From positions 1 through 11,181 of the forward strand of contig NZ_CALHIF010000027.1 in assembly GCF_938030755.1 (NCBI RefSeq): a stretch of DNA of 11,181 nucleotides, given 5' to 3'. This document shows positions 1 to 7,034 of the stretch, piece after piece. Source of the stretch: an uncultured Granulicatella sp. (GTDB lineage Bacteria > Bacillota > Bacilli > Lactobacillales > Aerococcaceae). The notes under the pieces are model-generated. The model had not been told where the DNA came from. It was given only the letters and a program-made list of their open reading frames with translations, and ran no database searches. Position 1 is the first letter of the stretch. Every line of letters starts with the position of its first letter. The position numbers were made by a program, and so were the translations under genes.

Positions 1-75
1 ATTACGGTTAGTCCTGTTAGAAAGGAATTCCAAGAGACTGTTCTCTCTTTTCTAAATCAACAAGAATGGAGGTAA
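1..75 (+). CDS. est: Carboxylesterase (alpha/beta hydrolase), C-terminal end only
   Basis: The first reading frame is open from the window edge to a TAA at 73-75 and encodes 24 residues beginning ITVSPVRKEFQETV and ending SFLNQQEWR. This resembles the extreme C-terminus of the Est30-type monoacylglycerol lipase/carboxylesterase family, where the catalytic His of a GHVIT motif is followed by an acidic helix ending in a FLESLDW-like tail. Here the catalytic His would lie just before the window. In many Firmicutes this esterase gene directly precedes rnr and smpB, and the stop codon here is only 4 nt before the rnr start, which supports a shared operon. The rnr ribosome binding site is embedded in the last two sense codons (TGG AGG). 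The identification rests on a short tail and on gene order, so the product is probable rather than certain. Confidence 0.65.
   Translation: MTVSPVRKEFQETVLSFLNQQEWR
68..73 (+). promoter_or_regulatory. Ribosome binding site of rnr inside the end of est
   Basis: GGAGGT lies 6 nt before the rnr ATG at 80 and overlaps the final codons and first base of the stop of the upstream esterase. This indicates translational coupling of the two genes and fixes the rnr start. Confidence 0.85.
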
Positions 76-79
76 AGAA

Positions 80-2374
80 ATGAGACAATCATTAGAAGAA
101 ATCTTAATGGATTTCTTTATGGAACATGAATCTGAAAGTTTCTCTGTTCAAGAAATTAGCGAGCATTTCGGATTTACAGGTTCAAAGGACTTTAAGATTT
201 TAGTGAAACAATTAGCTGACCTCGAAGATTCTGGAAAAATTGTATTAACACGACAAGGTAAATTTGGATTCAATCAAAAAAATCGCATATTGGAAGGAAC
301 ATTCCGATTAAATGATAAAGGGTTTGGTTTTGTAACAGTTGAAGAAGGCAAACCAGATATTTTTATACCGAGAACGGATGTCCATGGCGCTATGGATGGA
401 GATACTGTTGCAATTCGTATCGTTCAAGAAGAAAATCCTTATAATGATAAAGCAGCAAGCGGAACAATTGTAAAAATCCTAGAACGCGCTGTGAAGCAAG
501 TGGTGGGGATTTATACACGTTACCCATCGAAGATTATGATGCAAACAGGCTATTGTGGCGAAATTGCATTAAAAGATTCTAAATTAAAGAAAACGAAATG
601 TTATGTTACAAGAAAGGGATTAAATCCAGTTGACGGAACCGTCGTGATTGCCGAAGTGGAACATTATGAAACAGAGCGTCACGAACTCGTCTTGAAGGCG
701 CATATCGTCAAAGAAATTGGCTATAAAGACGCTGTCGGTATGGATATTTTAATGATTTTACATCAATTAAAAATCCCAACAGTATTCCCAGATTCAGTTT
801 TAGAGGAAGCCAACCATGTGAGTGAAACAATCTCACCAGAAGAACTTGAAGGGCGTGTAGATTTACGCCAAGAATTAACCGTGACGATCGACGGAGCAGA
901 CGCCAAGGACTTAGATGATGCGGTCGCTCTTGTCAAACGCGAAGATGGAACCTTTGTTTTAACGGTATCCATCGCCGATGTTTCTTATTATGTAACGGAA
1001 AATTCAGAGATGGATAAAGAAGCATTTGAACGCGGAACGAGTGTGTATTTAACAGATCGTGTGGTTCCAATGTTACCGCAAAGATTATCAAACGGAATTT
1101 GCTCGCTACATCCATATGAAGAACGTTTAACATTAACAGCTCGTATGGAAATCGACCGTAGCGGAACGATATACCAGCACGAAATTTTCCCGAGTGTGAT
1201 TCAATCGAATAAGCGATTAACTTATGATGAAGTGAATGTATTATTCAATACGAATGAAGCTTCTGAAAAAATCACACCAGAGATAGCCGAGATGCTCTGG
1301 AACATGAAGGAATTACATACGATTCTTGAACGTAGACGTATGGAGCGTGGAGCGATTGATTTTGATACACAAGAAGCAAAAATTCTTGTGGATGAAAAAG
1401 GAGTTCCAACAGAAATTGTAATCCGTGAACGTGGTGTAGCAGAGCGACTCATTGAGTCCTTTATGCTGGCAGCTAATGAAACAGTAGCTCGTCACTATGA
1501 ACAATTGAAGGTGCCGTTCATCTATCGTATTCACGAAAATCCAGATAACGAAAAACTACAACGATTCTTAGAGTTTATTACCGCATTTGGAATTACGATT
1601 AAAGGGAAGAACGATTCGATTACACCGAAGAAGTTGCAAAAGGCCTTGAATGAAGTGCGCGGTGAGCCGTATGAAGCTGTAGTATCAACGATGATGCTCC
1701 GTTCAATGAAGCAAGCCAAATACGATATTATGCCAACGGGACACTATGGACTTGCAGCTGAAGATTATACGCACTTTACTTCGCCCATCCGTCGTTATCC
1801 AGACTTAATCGTTCATCGTATGATTCGCCATTACGGAAAACATCCAGGTCACTTATCTAAGAAAGAAGAAACGCTTTTGGAAGATAAGTTGCAACAAATT
1901 GCAGACCAATCGTCTCGTATGGAGCGACTTGCGGTACAGGCGGAACGCGATGTGAACGCATTGAAGAAAGCCGAATATATGCAAGATAAGGTTGGAGAGG
2001 AATTCGATGGTATCGTAAGTTCAGTCACAAAATTTGGGATGTTTGTCGAGTTGGCGAATACCGTAGAAGGATTAATTCATATTTCTCACTTGAAACAAGA
2101 CTACTTTAACTTTATTGAAAGCCATATGATTTTACTTGGCGAACGTACGGGTGTAAGTTACCGTATTGGGGACCGTGTTCGTGTGAAATGTGTGAAAGTA
2201 GATGTGGAAGCTAGAGAAGTCGATTTCCTACTCGTAGAAGATGCAAAATTGGCTAAAACTGAACGACCAAGGAAAGGCGAACGCTTTGATGATAATGCTT
2301 CTAAGAAAGGCAAAAAATCAAAAGGACGCCAACGCTTTAAAAAAGCCATTAAAACGAAAAAGAAAAGACGCTAG
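80..2374 (+). CDS. rnr: Ribonuclease R (3'-5' exoribonuclease)
   Basis: RNase R degrades RNA processively from the 3' end, including structured RNA, and acts in mRNA turnover, rRNA quality control and with SmpB in trans-translation. The 764-residue protein has the full family layout. An N-terminal winged-helix region spans about 1-65, and OB/cold-shock domains about 70-210 (GFGFVTVEEGKPDIFIP at 81-97). The RNB catalytic domain spans about 255-585, with the metal-binding acidic motif DGADAKDLDDAV (D271, D277, D279, D280). Y323 lies in the SVYLTDRVVP segment and HFTSPIRRYPDLIVHR is at 565-580. An S1 domain spans about 638-718 (GEEFDGIVSSVTKFGMFVEL), and a Lys/Arg-rich tail runs from about 722 to the end. 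Such basic tails in RNase R are known to help with structured RNA and ribosome contact. The ATG has an ideal GGAGGT. The gene is complete, and smpB follows at once. Confidence 0.97.
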   Translation: MRQSLEEILMDFFMEHESESFSVQEISEHFGFTGSKDFKILVKQLADLEDSGKIVLTRQGKFGFNQKNRILEGTFRLNDKGFGFVTVEEGKPDIFIPRTDVHGAMDGDTVAIRIVQEENPYNDKAASGTIVKILERAVKQVVGIYTRYPSKIMMQTGYCGEIALKDSKLKKTKCYVTRKGLNPVDGTVVIAEVEHYETERHELVLKAHIVKEIGYKDAVGMDILMILHQLKIPTVFPDSVLEEANHVSETISPEELEGRVDLRQELTVTIDGADAKDLDDAVALVKREDGTFVLTVSIADVSYYVTENSEMDKEAFERGTSVYLTDRVVPMLPQRLSNGICSLHPYEERLTLTARMEIDRSGTIYQHEIFPSVIQSNKRLTYDEVNVLFNTNEASEKITPEIAEMLWNMKELHTILERRRMERGAIDFDTQEAKILVDEKGVPTEIVIRERGVAERLIESFMLAANETVARHYEQLKVPFIYRIHENPDNEKLQRFLEFITAFGITIKGKNDSITPKKLQKALNEVRGEPYEAVVSTMMLRSMKQAKYDIMPTGHYGLAAEDYTHFTSPIRRYPDLIVHRMIRHYGKHPGHLSKKEETLLEDKLQQIADQSSRMERLAVQAERDVNALKKAEYMQDKVGEEFDGIVSSVTKFGMFVELANTVEGLIHISHLKQDYFNFIESHMILLGERTGVSYRIGDRVRVKCVKVDVEAREVDFLLVEDAKLAKTERPRKGERFDDNASKKGKKSKGRQRFKKAIKTKKKRR

Positions 2375-2385
2375 GAGGTTCGTGA

Positions 2386-2850
2386 ATGCCTAAAGGAACG
2401 AACGATAAAGTGCTCGCACAAAATCGAAAAGCAAGTCATGATTATACGATTCTTGAAACGATTGAAGCTGGGATGGTCTTAACTGGAACAGAAATCAAAT
2501 CCGTTCGTCAAGCGCGCATCAATTTAAAAGATGGATATGTGAGCTTGAAACAAGGAGAGGCTTTTCTTGTAGGGGTTCATATTAGTCCGTTTGAACAAGG
2601 AACCCTCTTCAATCATGACCCATTAAGAACGAGAAAATTATTGCTTCATAAAAAGCAAATTAATTATTTGCTTGAACAAGTAAAGCAAGCCGGAAATACA
2701 GTAGTGCCGCTTAAGGTCTACATTAAGAATGGAGTTGCGAAGTTATTAATCGGAGTTGCGAAAGGGAAGAAAAATTACGATAAACGTGATGCCTTAAAGC
2801 AAAAGGATATGAAACGCGAAATCGACCGTGCGATGAAAGAAAGATATTAA
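2386..2850 (+). CDS. smpB: SsrA (tmRNA)-binding protein SmpB
   Basis: SmpB binds the tRNA-like domain of tmRNA and delivers it to stalled ribosomes for trans-translation. The 154-residue length is normal for the family. Visible family motifs include the N-terminal beta-barrel start (NRKASHDYTILETIEAGMVL), GTEIKSVRQ, the segment HISPFEQG, and HDPLRTRKLLLHK. The basic C-terminal tail (AKGKKNYDKRDALKQKD, then KREIDRAMKERY) folds as a helix in the mRNA channel of the ribosome. The start is set by AGGAGG at 2373-2378, which overlaps the rnr stop codon (TAG, 2372-2374), so the two genes are translationally coupled with an 11-nt gap. The tmRNA gene itself, which follows smpB in many bacteria, is not present in the 150 nt before the next gene. 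Confidence 0.97.
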   Translation: MPKGTNDKVLAQNRKASHDYTILETIEAGMVLTGTEIKSVRQARINLKDGYVSLKQGEAFLVGVHISPFEQGTLFNHDPLRTRKLLLHKKQINYLLEQVKQAGNTVVPLKVYIKNGVAKLLIGVAKGKKNYDKRDALKQKDMKREIDRAMKERY

Positions 2851-2855
2851 ATGAG

Positions 2856-2884
2856 AAAAAGCTGGACGTTTGTCCAGCTTTTTT
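2856..2884 (+). terminator. Rho-independent terminator after smpB
   Basis: AAAAAGCTGGAC (2856-2867) pairs perfectly with the sequence starting GTCCAGCTTTTT (2872-2883) around a GTTT loop, and a six-T run follows the GC-rich part. It begins 5 nt after the smpB stop codon and separates the est-rnr-smpB operon from the vex genes. Its GAAAAAGCTGGA/TCCAGCTTTTTT arms recur in the terminator at 8388-8431. Confidence 0.93.
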
Positions 2885-2933
2885 AGTTTTAAGAAAATTT
2901 AAAATTAATAGATTTGTTTATTTTGTAGATTTA

Positions 2934-2955
2934 TTTCATATTGGTTTCATATTGG
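2934..2955 (+). repeat. Perfect tandem 11-bp direct repeat upstream of vex1, candidate response-regulator operator
   Basis: TTTCATATTGG occurs twice head-to-tail (2934-2944 and 2945-2955) in the only gap between the smpB terminator and vex1. A spacing of 11 bp is about one helical turn. This is the usual geometry of sites bound by dimers of OmpR/PhoB-family regulators, and such a regulator (VncR) is encoded in the same module. A weak promoter with -35 TTGTTT (2914-2919), 17 bp and -10 CATATT (2937-2942) would overlap the first copy. The repeat is seen directly; its role as the VncR operator and the promoter assignment are inference. Confidence 0.55.
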
Positions 2956-2997
2956 GAATGCAAAATGAAATCACGGATAAGGAAAGGAAGTGAGCAA

Positions 2998-4284
2998 ATG
3001 GATTGGAAGAAACGCGCTGGAGCATACTTAATCAGAAAGAAAATTCGGACAGGAATTTTGTTTTTCATTATGGTACTAATTTCTTCAGCAGTATTAGCAG
3101 TTCTTTCGATGCAAGAAAGTACTGGGAAGGTTGAAGAGAAACTCCTTAGTCTTTCAAATTCAGGCTTTCAAGTTGAATCAATCTTAAATGATGGGGGGAT
3201 ACAAAAGAAGCAATTAACTCAAATTGAGAAAACAGATGGAGTTAAAGATGTTCAATATGAATACGATGCAGTAGGACAATTACAAGATGCTAAAGCTGTT
3301 CAAAGAGAACAATCTGTTCAACTAGATCAAGGAAATCTCGGTGAGCTAGTAGGTGTTCGAGGAGTTAGTGATAGCAATAATGAAATGAATTTTGCTAGTG
3401 GAGCATTAAATATTCAAAGTGGGAGAGCACTAACAAAAGAAGATCGAAATAAAGTTCTTATTCATGAAGAGTTAGCGAAAGAGAACAACTGGACGGTTGG
3501 CTCTAAAATCAAAATGAAATTGTTTAAGAATGGAGAAGAAGGTGGGGGCTCTTATGATGAAATCACTGTTGAAGTCGTTGGGATTTTCAACGGAAAATTA
3601 TCAGAGCAATCTACAGGGCTCACAAGTGATTTAACTGAAAATCGTATGTATATGGATTATAAAACGAGTCAGTTATTAGCAGGAAATAAGGAGTCGAATG
3701 AAGTTGTTCATAGAGCAATCTATACTGTAAAGAATCCTTCACAACTAGATTCTGTGATTAAAGAAGTAAAAAAACTTTCACTAAATTGGGAAACTTTACA
3801 ATTATCCAAAAATGAACAAGTTTTTGAACAAGTATCAGGTCCGATTTCAAATTTTAAATCATTAATGATGTTATTAACGGGATCTGTGTTCGCATTAGCA
3901 GTCATTATATTATTCTTAATTTTATTATTCACCTTACGTGAAAGAATCCATGAATTTGGAATATTATTATCTCTTGGTATTTCAAGAGGAAAAATTATTA
4001 GTCAAATTTTACTGGAGCTGTTTACGATTGCTTCAGGAAGCTATTTAATCGCATTATTCTTTGGTGAGTTTGTGGCAAATCAATTTTACTCAGGATTGAT
4101 TTCATCAGATGATATACCTGCTCAGGTCAAATCATTATTTGAATCCAGTTTACCTCAGCTAACACTAATGGAGGGTGCTAAAACATTAGTCATCGTCATT
4201 GTCATTATTGTATTAGCAGTACTATTTAGTACAGCCGTAATCTTAATGAAGAAACCAAAGAAAATATTAAGTCAAATGAATTAA
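2998..4284 (+). CDS. vex1: FtsX/MacB-type ABC transporter permease, Vex1-like
   Basis: This is one of two membrane permeases of a Vex-type ABC complex. From the ATG at 2998 the protein has 428 residues. Its layout is a short cytoplasmic N-terminus, TM1 at about 18-37 (GILFFIMVLISSAVLAVLS), an extracellular MacB_PCD-like domain at about 40-285, then three membrane helices (about 288-312, 337-357 and 397-416) and a Lys-rich tail. The segment after the second helix (RERIHEFGILLSLGISRGKI, 314-333) is the typical FtsX coupling loop that contacts the ATPase. Reading could begin at TTG 2941 or ATG 2965, but GGAAG at 2986-2990, 7 nt before ATG 2998, favours 2998, as does the alignment with the N-terminus of the partner permease. 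The longer forms would cover the direct repeat upstream. The vex1 name comes from position in a permease-ATPase-permease-vncR-vncS array; the sequence alone would support only an FtsX-domain permease. Confidence 0.8.
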   Translation: MDWKKRAGAYLIRKKIRTGILFFIMVLISSAVLAVLSMQESTGKVEEKLLSLSNSGFQVESILNDGGIQKKQLTQIEKTDGVKDVQYEYDAVGQLQDAKAVQREQSVQLDQGNLGELVGVRGVSDSNNEMNFASGALNIQSGRALTKEDRNKVLIHEELAKENNWTVGSKIKMKLFKNGEEGGGSYDEITVEVVGIFNGKLSEQSTGLTSDLTENRMYMDYKTSQLLAGNKESNEVVHRAIYTVKNPSQLDSVIKEVKKLSLNWETLQLSKNEQVFEQVSGPISNFKSLMMLLTGSVFALAVIILFLILLFTLRERIHEFGILLSLGISRGKIISQILLELFTIASGSYLIALFFGEFVANQFYSGLISSDDIPAQVKSLFESSLPQLTLMEGAKTLVIVIVIIVLAVLFSTAVILMKKPKKILSQMN

Positions 4285-4296
4285 AGGAGTGGTCTT

Positions 4297-4944
4297 ATGT
4301 CAGTGTTATCATTAGAAAATATTTACTATCGTTATGAGAATGCACAAAAATATGTATTAAAAGATTTAAATGCACAGTTTGAGGAAGGAAAATTTATTGC
4401 TGTTGTTGGTAAATCGGGTGCGGGGAAATCAACATTCTTATCTTTATTAGCAGGATTAGATAGCCCAACAAAAGGAAAAGTGCTATTTAAGGGAGAAGAT
4501 ATTGCAAAAGGTTCCTACAGTGATCATCGTAGAGATCATATTTGCTTAGTTTTCCAAAACTACAATTTGATTGATTACTTAACACCGCTTGAAAATGTCA
4601 AACTTGTGAACGAAAAAGCGGATAAAGAAATTCTTCTAAAATTAGGCTTAGGAGAAGAACTGATTCATAGAAATGTATTGAAACTATCAGGTGGACAACA
4701 ACAACGTGTAGCTATTGCTAGAGCTTTAGTATCCAAAGCGCCAATCATTTTAGCCGATGAGCCAACAGGAAACTTAGATGAAGGAACAGCTGCTGAAATT
4801 ATTGATATTTTAAAAATGGCTGCTCATGAAAGCGGAAAGTGTGTAGTTGTAGTGACTCATAGTCCGCAAGTAGCTGACGCTTGTGACGAAGTTCTTACAC
4901 TTGAAGAAGGACAATTAAAAAAATCAAAAGGAAAGAAGGGGTGA
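4297..4944 (+). CDS. vex2: ABC transporter ATP-binding protein, Vex2-like
   Basis: This is the ATPase of the Vex-type complex, of the MacB/LolD-like class that drives FtsX-domain permeases. At 215 residues it has the length I recall for pneumococcal Vex2. All nucleotide-binding motifs are intact: Walker A GKSGAGKST (38-46), Q-loop FQNYNLIDYLTPLENV (Q87), signature LSGGQQQRVAIARAL (130-144), Walker B IILADEPTGNLD with catalytic E155, and H-loop VVTHS (H188). The GGAG at 4286-4289 lies 7 nt before the ATG, just after the vex1 stop codon (12-nt gap), so it is co-translated with vex1. ATPases of this group usually power extrusion or mechanical signalling across the membrane rather than classical import; the substrate cannot be read from the ATPase. 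The enzyme family is certain, the Vex2 name probable. Confidence 0.88.
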   Translation: MSVLSLENIYYRYENAQKYVLKDLNAQFEEGKFIAVVGKSGAGKSTFLSLLAGLDSPTKGKVLFKGEDIAKGSYSDHRRDHICLVFQNYNLIDYLTPLENVKLVNEKADKEILLKLGLGEELIHRNVLKLSGGQQQRVAIARALVSKAPIILADEPTGNLDEGTAAEIIDILKMAAHESGKCVVVVTHSPQVADACDEVLTLEEGQLKKSKGKKG

Positions 4945-4949
4945 GATAA

Positions 4950-6326
4950 ATGAGAATTATTCAAAATGCTTGGGCATATGTGACTAGAAAGAAATTTAAA
5001 TCGTTCATAATTTTCTTTATCTTATTCAGTATGGCAACTGTTGCTTTAAGTAGTTTATCTGTAAAACATGCGACAGACACAGCTGCCAAAGAAACTTTTA
5101 AATCGATTAATTCGTCTTTTTCAATGCAAATTGACCGTCGCCATAATCAAGGGACTGCTCGTGGTGGGGGGAACTTGAAGGGGAAAGATATTAAAGCCAT
5201 TGAAGGGATTGAAGGGGTCCAAAAAGCCATTAAACGAATGGAAGTTGTAGCGGACTTAGTAGATCAAGAATTAATCCCTGCTCAAGGTGTTAAATTGGAT
5301 GCCAACCGTGTGAAACGTTTTGGAAAAGCTGCGATGGTAACAGGAATTAATGATTCAAGTATGGATGAACGTTTTGCGGCTCAAACATTCACGTTAACAT
5401 CTGGAAGACACATTACAGATTCAGATACGAACGTTGCAATGGTTCATGAAGACTTTGCTAAGAAAAACAATTTAAAAGTTGGAGACAAGATTAAATTAAA
5501 ATCCAATATTTATGATGCGGATAATGAAAAGAAAGCAAACAACGAAACTGAAGTAACGATTGTCGGAACATTTAGTGGAAAAAATAAGGGAAGAGTAACA
5601 GCTCCTCAGGAACTATACGAAAATACAATTTTAACAGACTTAAAAACAAGTCGTTTAATGTATGGGTTTAGTGAAGAAGATGGCACCTATTTAGATGCAA
5701 CGTTCCTAGTTTCAGGAGAATATGACATCGATAAGGTAATGGAACAAGCTAAAAAATTAGGAATTAATTGGAAAGCTTATACATTAGTGAAAAGTAGCCA
5801 AAACTATCCAACTTTACAAAAATCAATTAACTTGGTGTATGGCCTAACGAATAAATTATTCATCGGAAGTCTAATTTTCTCTGCGATTATTTTAGTATTA
5901 ATCTTGTTCTTGTGGACAAACAGTCGTCGTAAGGAAATTGGTATTCGATTAGCATTAGGAATGACAAAGAAAACGATTATTACACAAATGCTATGCGAAG
6001 TAGGAATGGTAAGTATTGCAAGCTTTGGGGCAGCCTTTTTAGCAGGTGGTCCTGTCAGTGAATGGATTGGAAAATTAATTTTAGGACAAGTGAATAGTAG
6101 TTTAGGAACTCAACTTGCCAACGAAGCAAAATCAGCTAACTTAGGTGGAGGTGCTGCAGTAGATGGATTTAATAAGACGCTAACGGAACTATCAGTAACA
6201 GTTTCAAATATGGACAAAGGAATCGTTATTGGACTTGGATTAGTGGTTATTGTCATTGCGGTATTCCTTGCGAGCGCATTGATTTTACAAAAATCTCCGA
6301 AGAGCTTGTTACAGGATACGGAATAA
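4950..6326 (+). CDS. vex3: FtsX/MacB-type ABC transporter permease, Vex3-like
   Basis: This is the second permease of the complex, 458 residues. TM1 is at about 18-37, a large extracellular domain at about 40-300, and further helices at about 303-322, 344-366 and 424-446. The coupling loop RRKEIGIRLALGMTKKTII is at 326-344. Several stretches match what I recall of pneumococcal Vex3: the N-terminal NAWAYVTRKKFKSFIIF, NQGTARGGGNLKGKDIK (66-82), SNIYDADNEKKA (185-196), YTLVKSSQNYPTLQKSI (277-293) and NLGGGAAVDGFNKTL (397-411). These make this the best-supported member of the Vex assignment. The last of them lies in an extra extracellular loop between the third and fourth helices, which is longer than in a minimal FtsX permease. 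An AAGGGGTGA at 4936-4944 overlaps the vex2 stop codon, 5 nt before the ATG. Confidence 0.87.
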   Translation: MRIIQNAWAYVTRKKFKSFIIFFILFSMATVALSSLSVKHATDTAAKETFKSINSSFSMQIDRRHNQGTARGGGNLKGKDIKAIEGIEGVQKAIKRMEVVADLVDQELIPAQGVKLDANRVKRFGKAAMVTGINDSSMDERFAAQTFTLTSGRHITDSDTNVAMVHEDFAKKNNLKVGDKIKLKSNIYDADNEKKANNETEVTIVGTFSGKNKGRVTAPQELYENTILTDLKTSRLMYGFSEEDGTYLDATFLVSGEYDIDKVMEQAKKLGINWKAYTLVKSSQNYPTLQKSINLVYGLTNKLFIGSLIFSAIILVLILFLWTNSRRKEIGIRLALGMTKKTIITQMLCEVGMVSIASFGAAFLAGGPVSEWIGKLILGQVNSSLGTQLANEAKSANLGGGAAVDGFNKTLTELSVTVSNMDKGIVIGLGLVVIVIAVFLASALILQKSPKSLLQDTE

Positions 6327-6349
6327 AGGTAGTTTACAATAGTAAAGAT

Positions 6350-6358
6350 TGTTATAAT
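6350..6358 (+). promoter_or_regulatory. Extended -10 promoter candidate for vncRS
   Basis: TGTTATAAT (TGn plus a perfect TATAAT at 6353-6358) lies in the short gap between vex3 and vncR. The only good -35-like hexamer, TTTACA at 6333-6338, is 14 bp away and too close to work normally, so promoter activity would depend on the extended -10. The transcript would start near 6365 and have only about a dozen leader bases. Short arms ACAAT/ATTGT (6336-6340 is within the first arm region) flank the upstream part. If real, vncRS could be expressed apart from the vex genes. Confidence 0.5.
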
Positions 6359-6365
6359 AGAAAGA

Positions 6366-6373
6366 GAGGTGAT
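6366..6373 (+). promoter_or_regulatory. Ribosome binding site that selects a TTG start for vncR
   Basis: GAGGTGAT is an eight-base perfect complement to the 3' end of 16S rRNA. The in-frame GTG (6369) and ATG (6372) lie inside it and so cannot be its start codons. The next start codon, TTG at 6378, lies 8 nt after the GAGG core, the ideal distance. Confidence 0.8.
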
Positions 6374-6377
6374 GTTT

Positions 6378-7034
6378 TTGAATTTATTAATTGTTGAAGA
6401 TGAAGAGGCTATTCGAGAAGGTGTTCGAGAATTTTTAAGTGAACAAGGATTTACAGTCTTTGAAGCTTGTGATGGTGTCGAAGCGCTCGAAGTATTTAAC
6501 CGAGAATCCGTTGATTTAATTCTATTAGATATTATGATGCCCCGAAAGAATGGATTTGAAGTATTAGAAGAAGTTCGACAGAAAAGTAATGTCCCAATAT
6601 TGATGTTAACAGCCTTACAAGATGAGGAGACTCAAGTAAAAAGTTTTGAATTACTAGTGGATGGATATATTCAAAAACCATTTTCTCTAATGGTCCTTTA
6701 TAAAAGGATTGAGGCTTTACTAAAAAGACATTATGGAGAAGTTGAAACCTGGAGTTATCAGGATACAAGTGTTAATTTTACGCGATTTGAAGCGTATGTA
6801 AATAATCAATTAGTAGAAGTGACCGCTAAAGAACTGTCGATTCTAAAACTGCTTGTGAAGCATGAGGGACAAGCTTTGAGCCGTTCACAAATTTTAGATC
6901 ATGTTTGGTCTAACCATGAAGACCCACCATTTGATCGAGTCGTGGATGTTTATATCAAACAACTACGTAAAAAGCTAAAATTAGATTGTATTGTCACTAT
7001 TAAAAATGTTGGATATAAATTGGAGTTAAAATGA
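6378..7034 (+). CDS. vncR: OmpR-family response regulator, VncR-like
   Basis: This is the cytoplasmic DNA-binding partner of the sensor kinase encoded next. Starting at TTG 6378 it has 218 residues, the length I recall for pneumococcal VncR. The receiver domain (1-115) has the acidic pair D8/E9, phospho-acceptor D51 in LLDIMMPRKNG, T78 in MLTA and K100 in QKPF. The winged-helix output domain (about 124-218) contains TAKELSILKLLVKHEG, LSRSQILDHVW, the recognition-helix segment FDRVVDVYIKQLRKKL, and the ending LDCIVTIKNVGYKLELK, which closely matches my memory of VncR. The start is set by the GAGGTGAT at 6366-6373; longer GTG (6369) and ATG (6372) starts lie inside that site. Its stop codon overlaps the vncS start (ATGA). 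It may act on the tandem repeat before vex1. Confidence 0.9.
   Translation: MNLLIVEDEEAIREGVREFLSEQGFTVFEACDGVEALEVFNRESVDLILLDIMMPRKNGFEVLEEVRQKSNVPILMLTALQDEETQVKSFELLVDGYIQKPFSLMVLYKRIEALLKRHYGEVETWSYQDTSVNFTRFEAYVNNQLVEVTAKELSILKLLVKHEGQALSRSQILDHVWSNHEDPPFDRVVDVYIKQLRKKLKLDCIVTIKNVGYKLELK

Noticed and set aside
763..2349. Several open frames of 60-78 codons on the reverse strand within rnr
   Set aside because: They lie wholly inside a clear gene, have no family features and follow from its codon pattern. The same applies to reverse frames within vex1, vncR, vncS, pckA and the carboxyltransferase gene.
2851..2886. An 11-codon frame (MRKSWTFVQLF) whose ATG directly follows the smpB stop codon
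   Set aside because: It lies within the terminator hairpin and has no ribosome binding site; the frame is a by-product of the stem sequence.
2958..2993. An 11-codon frame (MQNEITDKERK) just before vex1, a possible leader peptide
   Set aside because: There is no Shine-Dalgarno sequence at a proper distance, the peptide has no recognisable feature, and it overlaps the vex1 ribosome site. It could be revisited with ribosome profiling.
2941..2997. N-terminal extension of Vex1 from TTG 2941 or ATG 2965
   Set aside because: The extension covers the direct repeat and has no good ribosome binding site, whereas ATG 2998 has one and gives the normal short N-terminus before TM1.
2851..2997. tmRNA (ssrA) gene expected near smpB
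   Set aside because: The gap is too short and has no tRNA-like ends; ssrA must be elsewhere.
6333..6358. Standard -35/-10 promoter using TTTACA with TATAAT before vncR
   Set aside because: The spacing is only 14 bp, too short for normal sigma-A use; only the extended -10 reading was kept.
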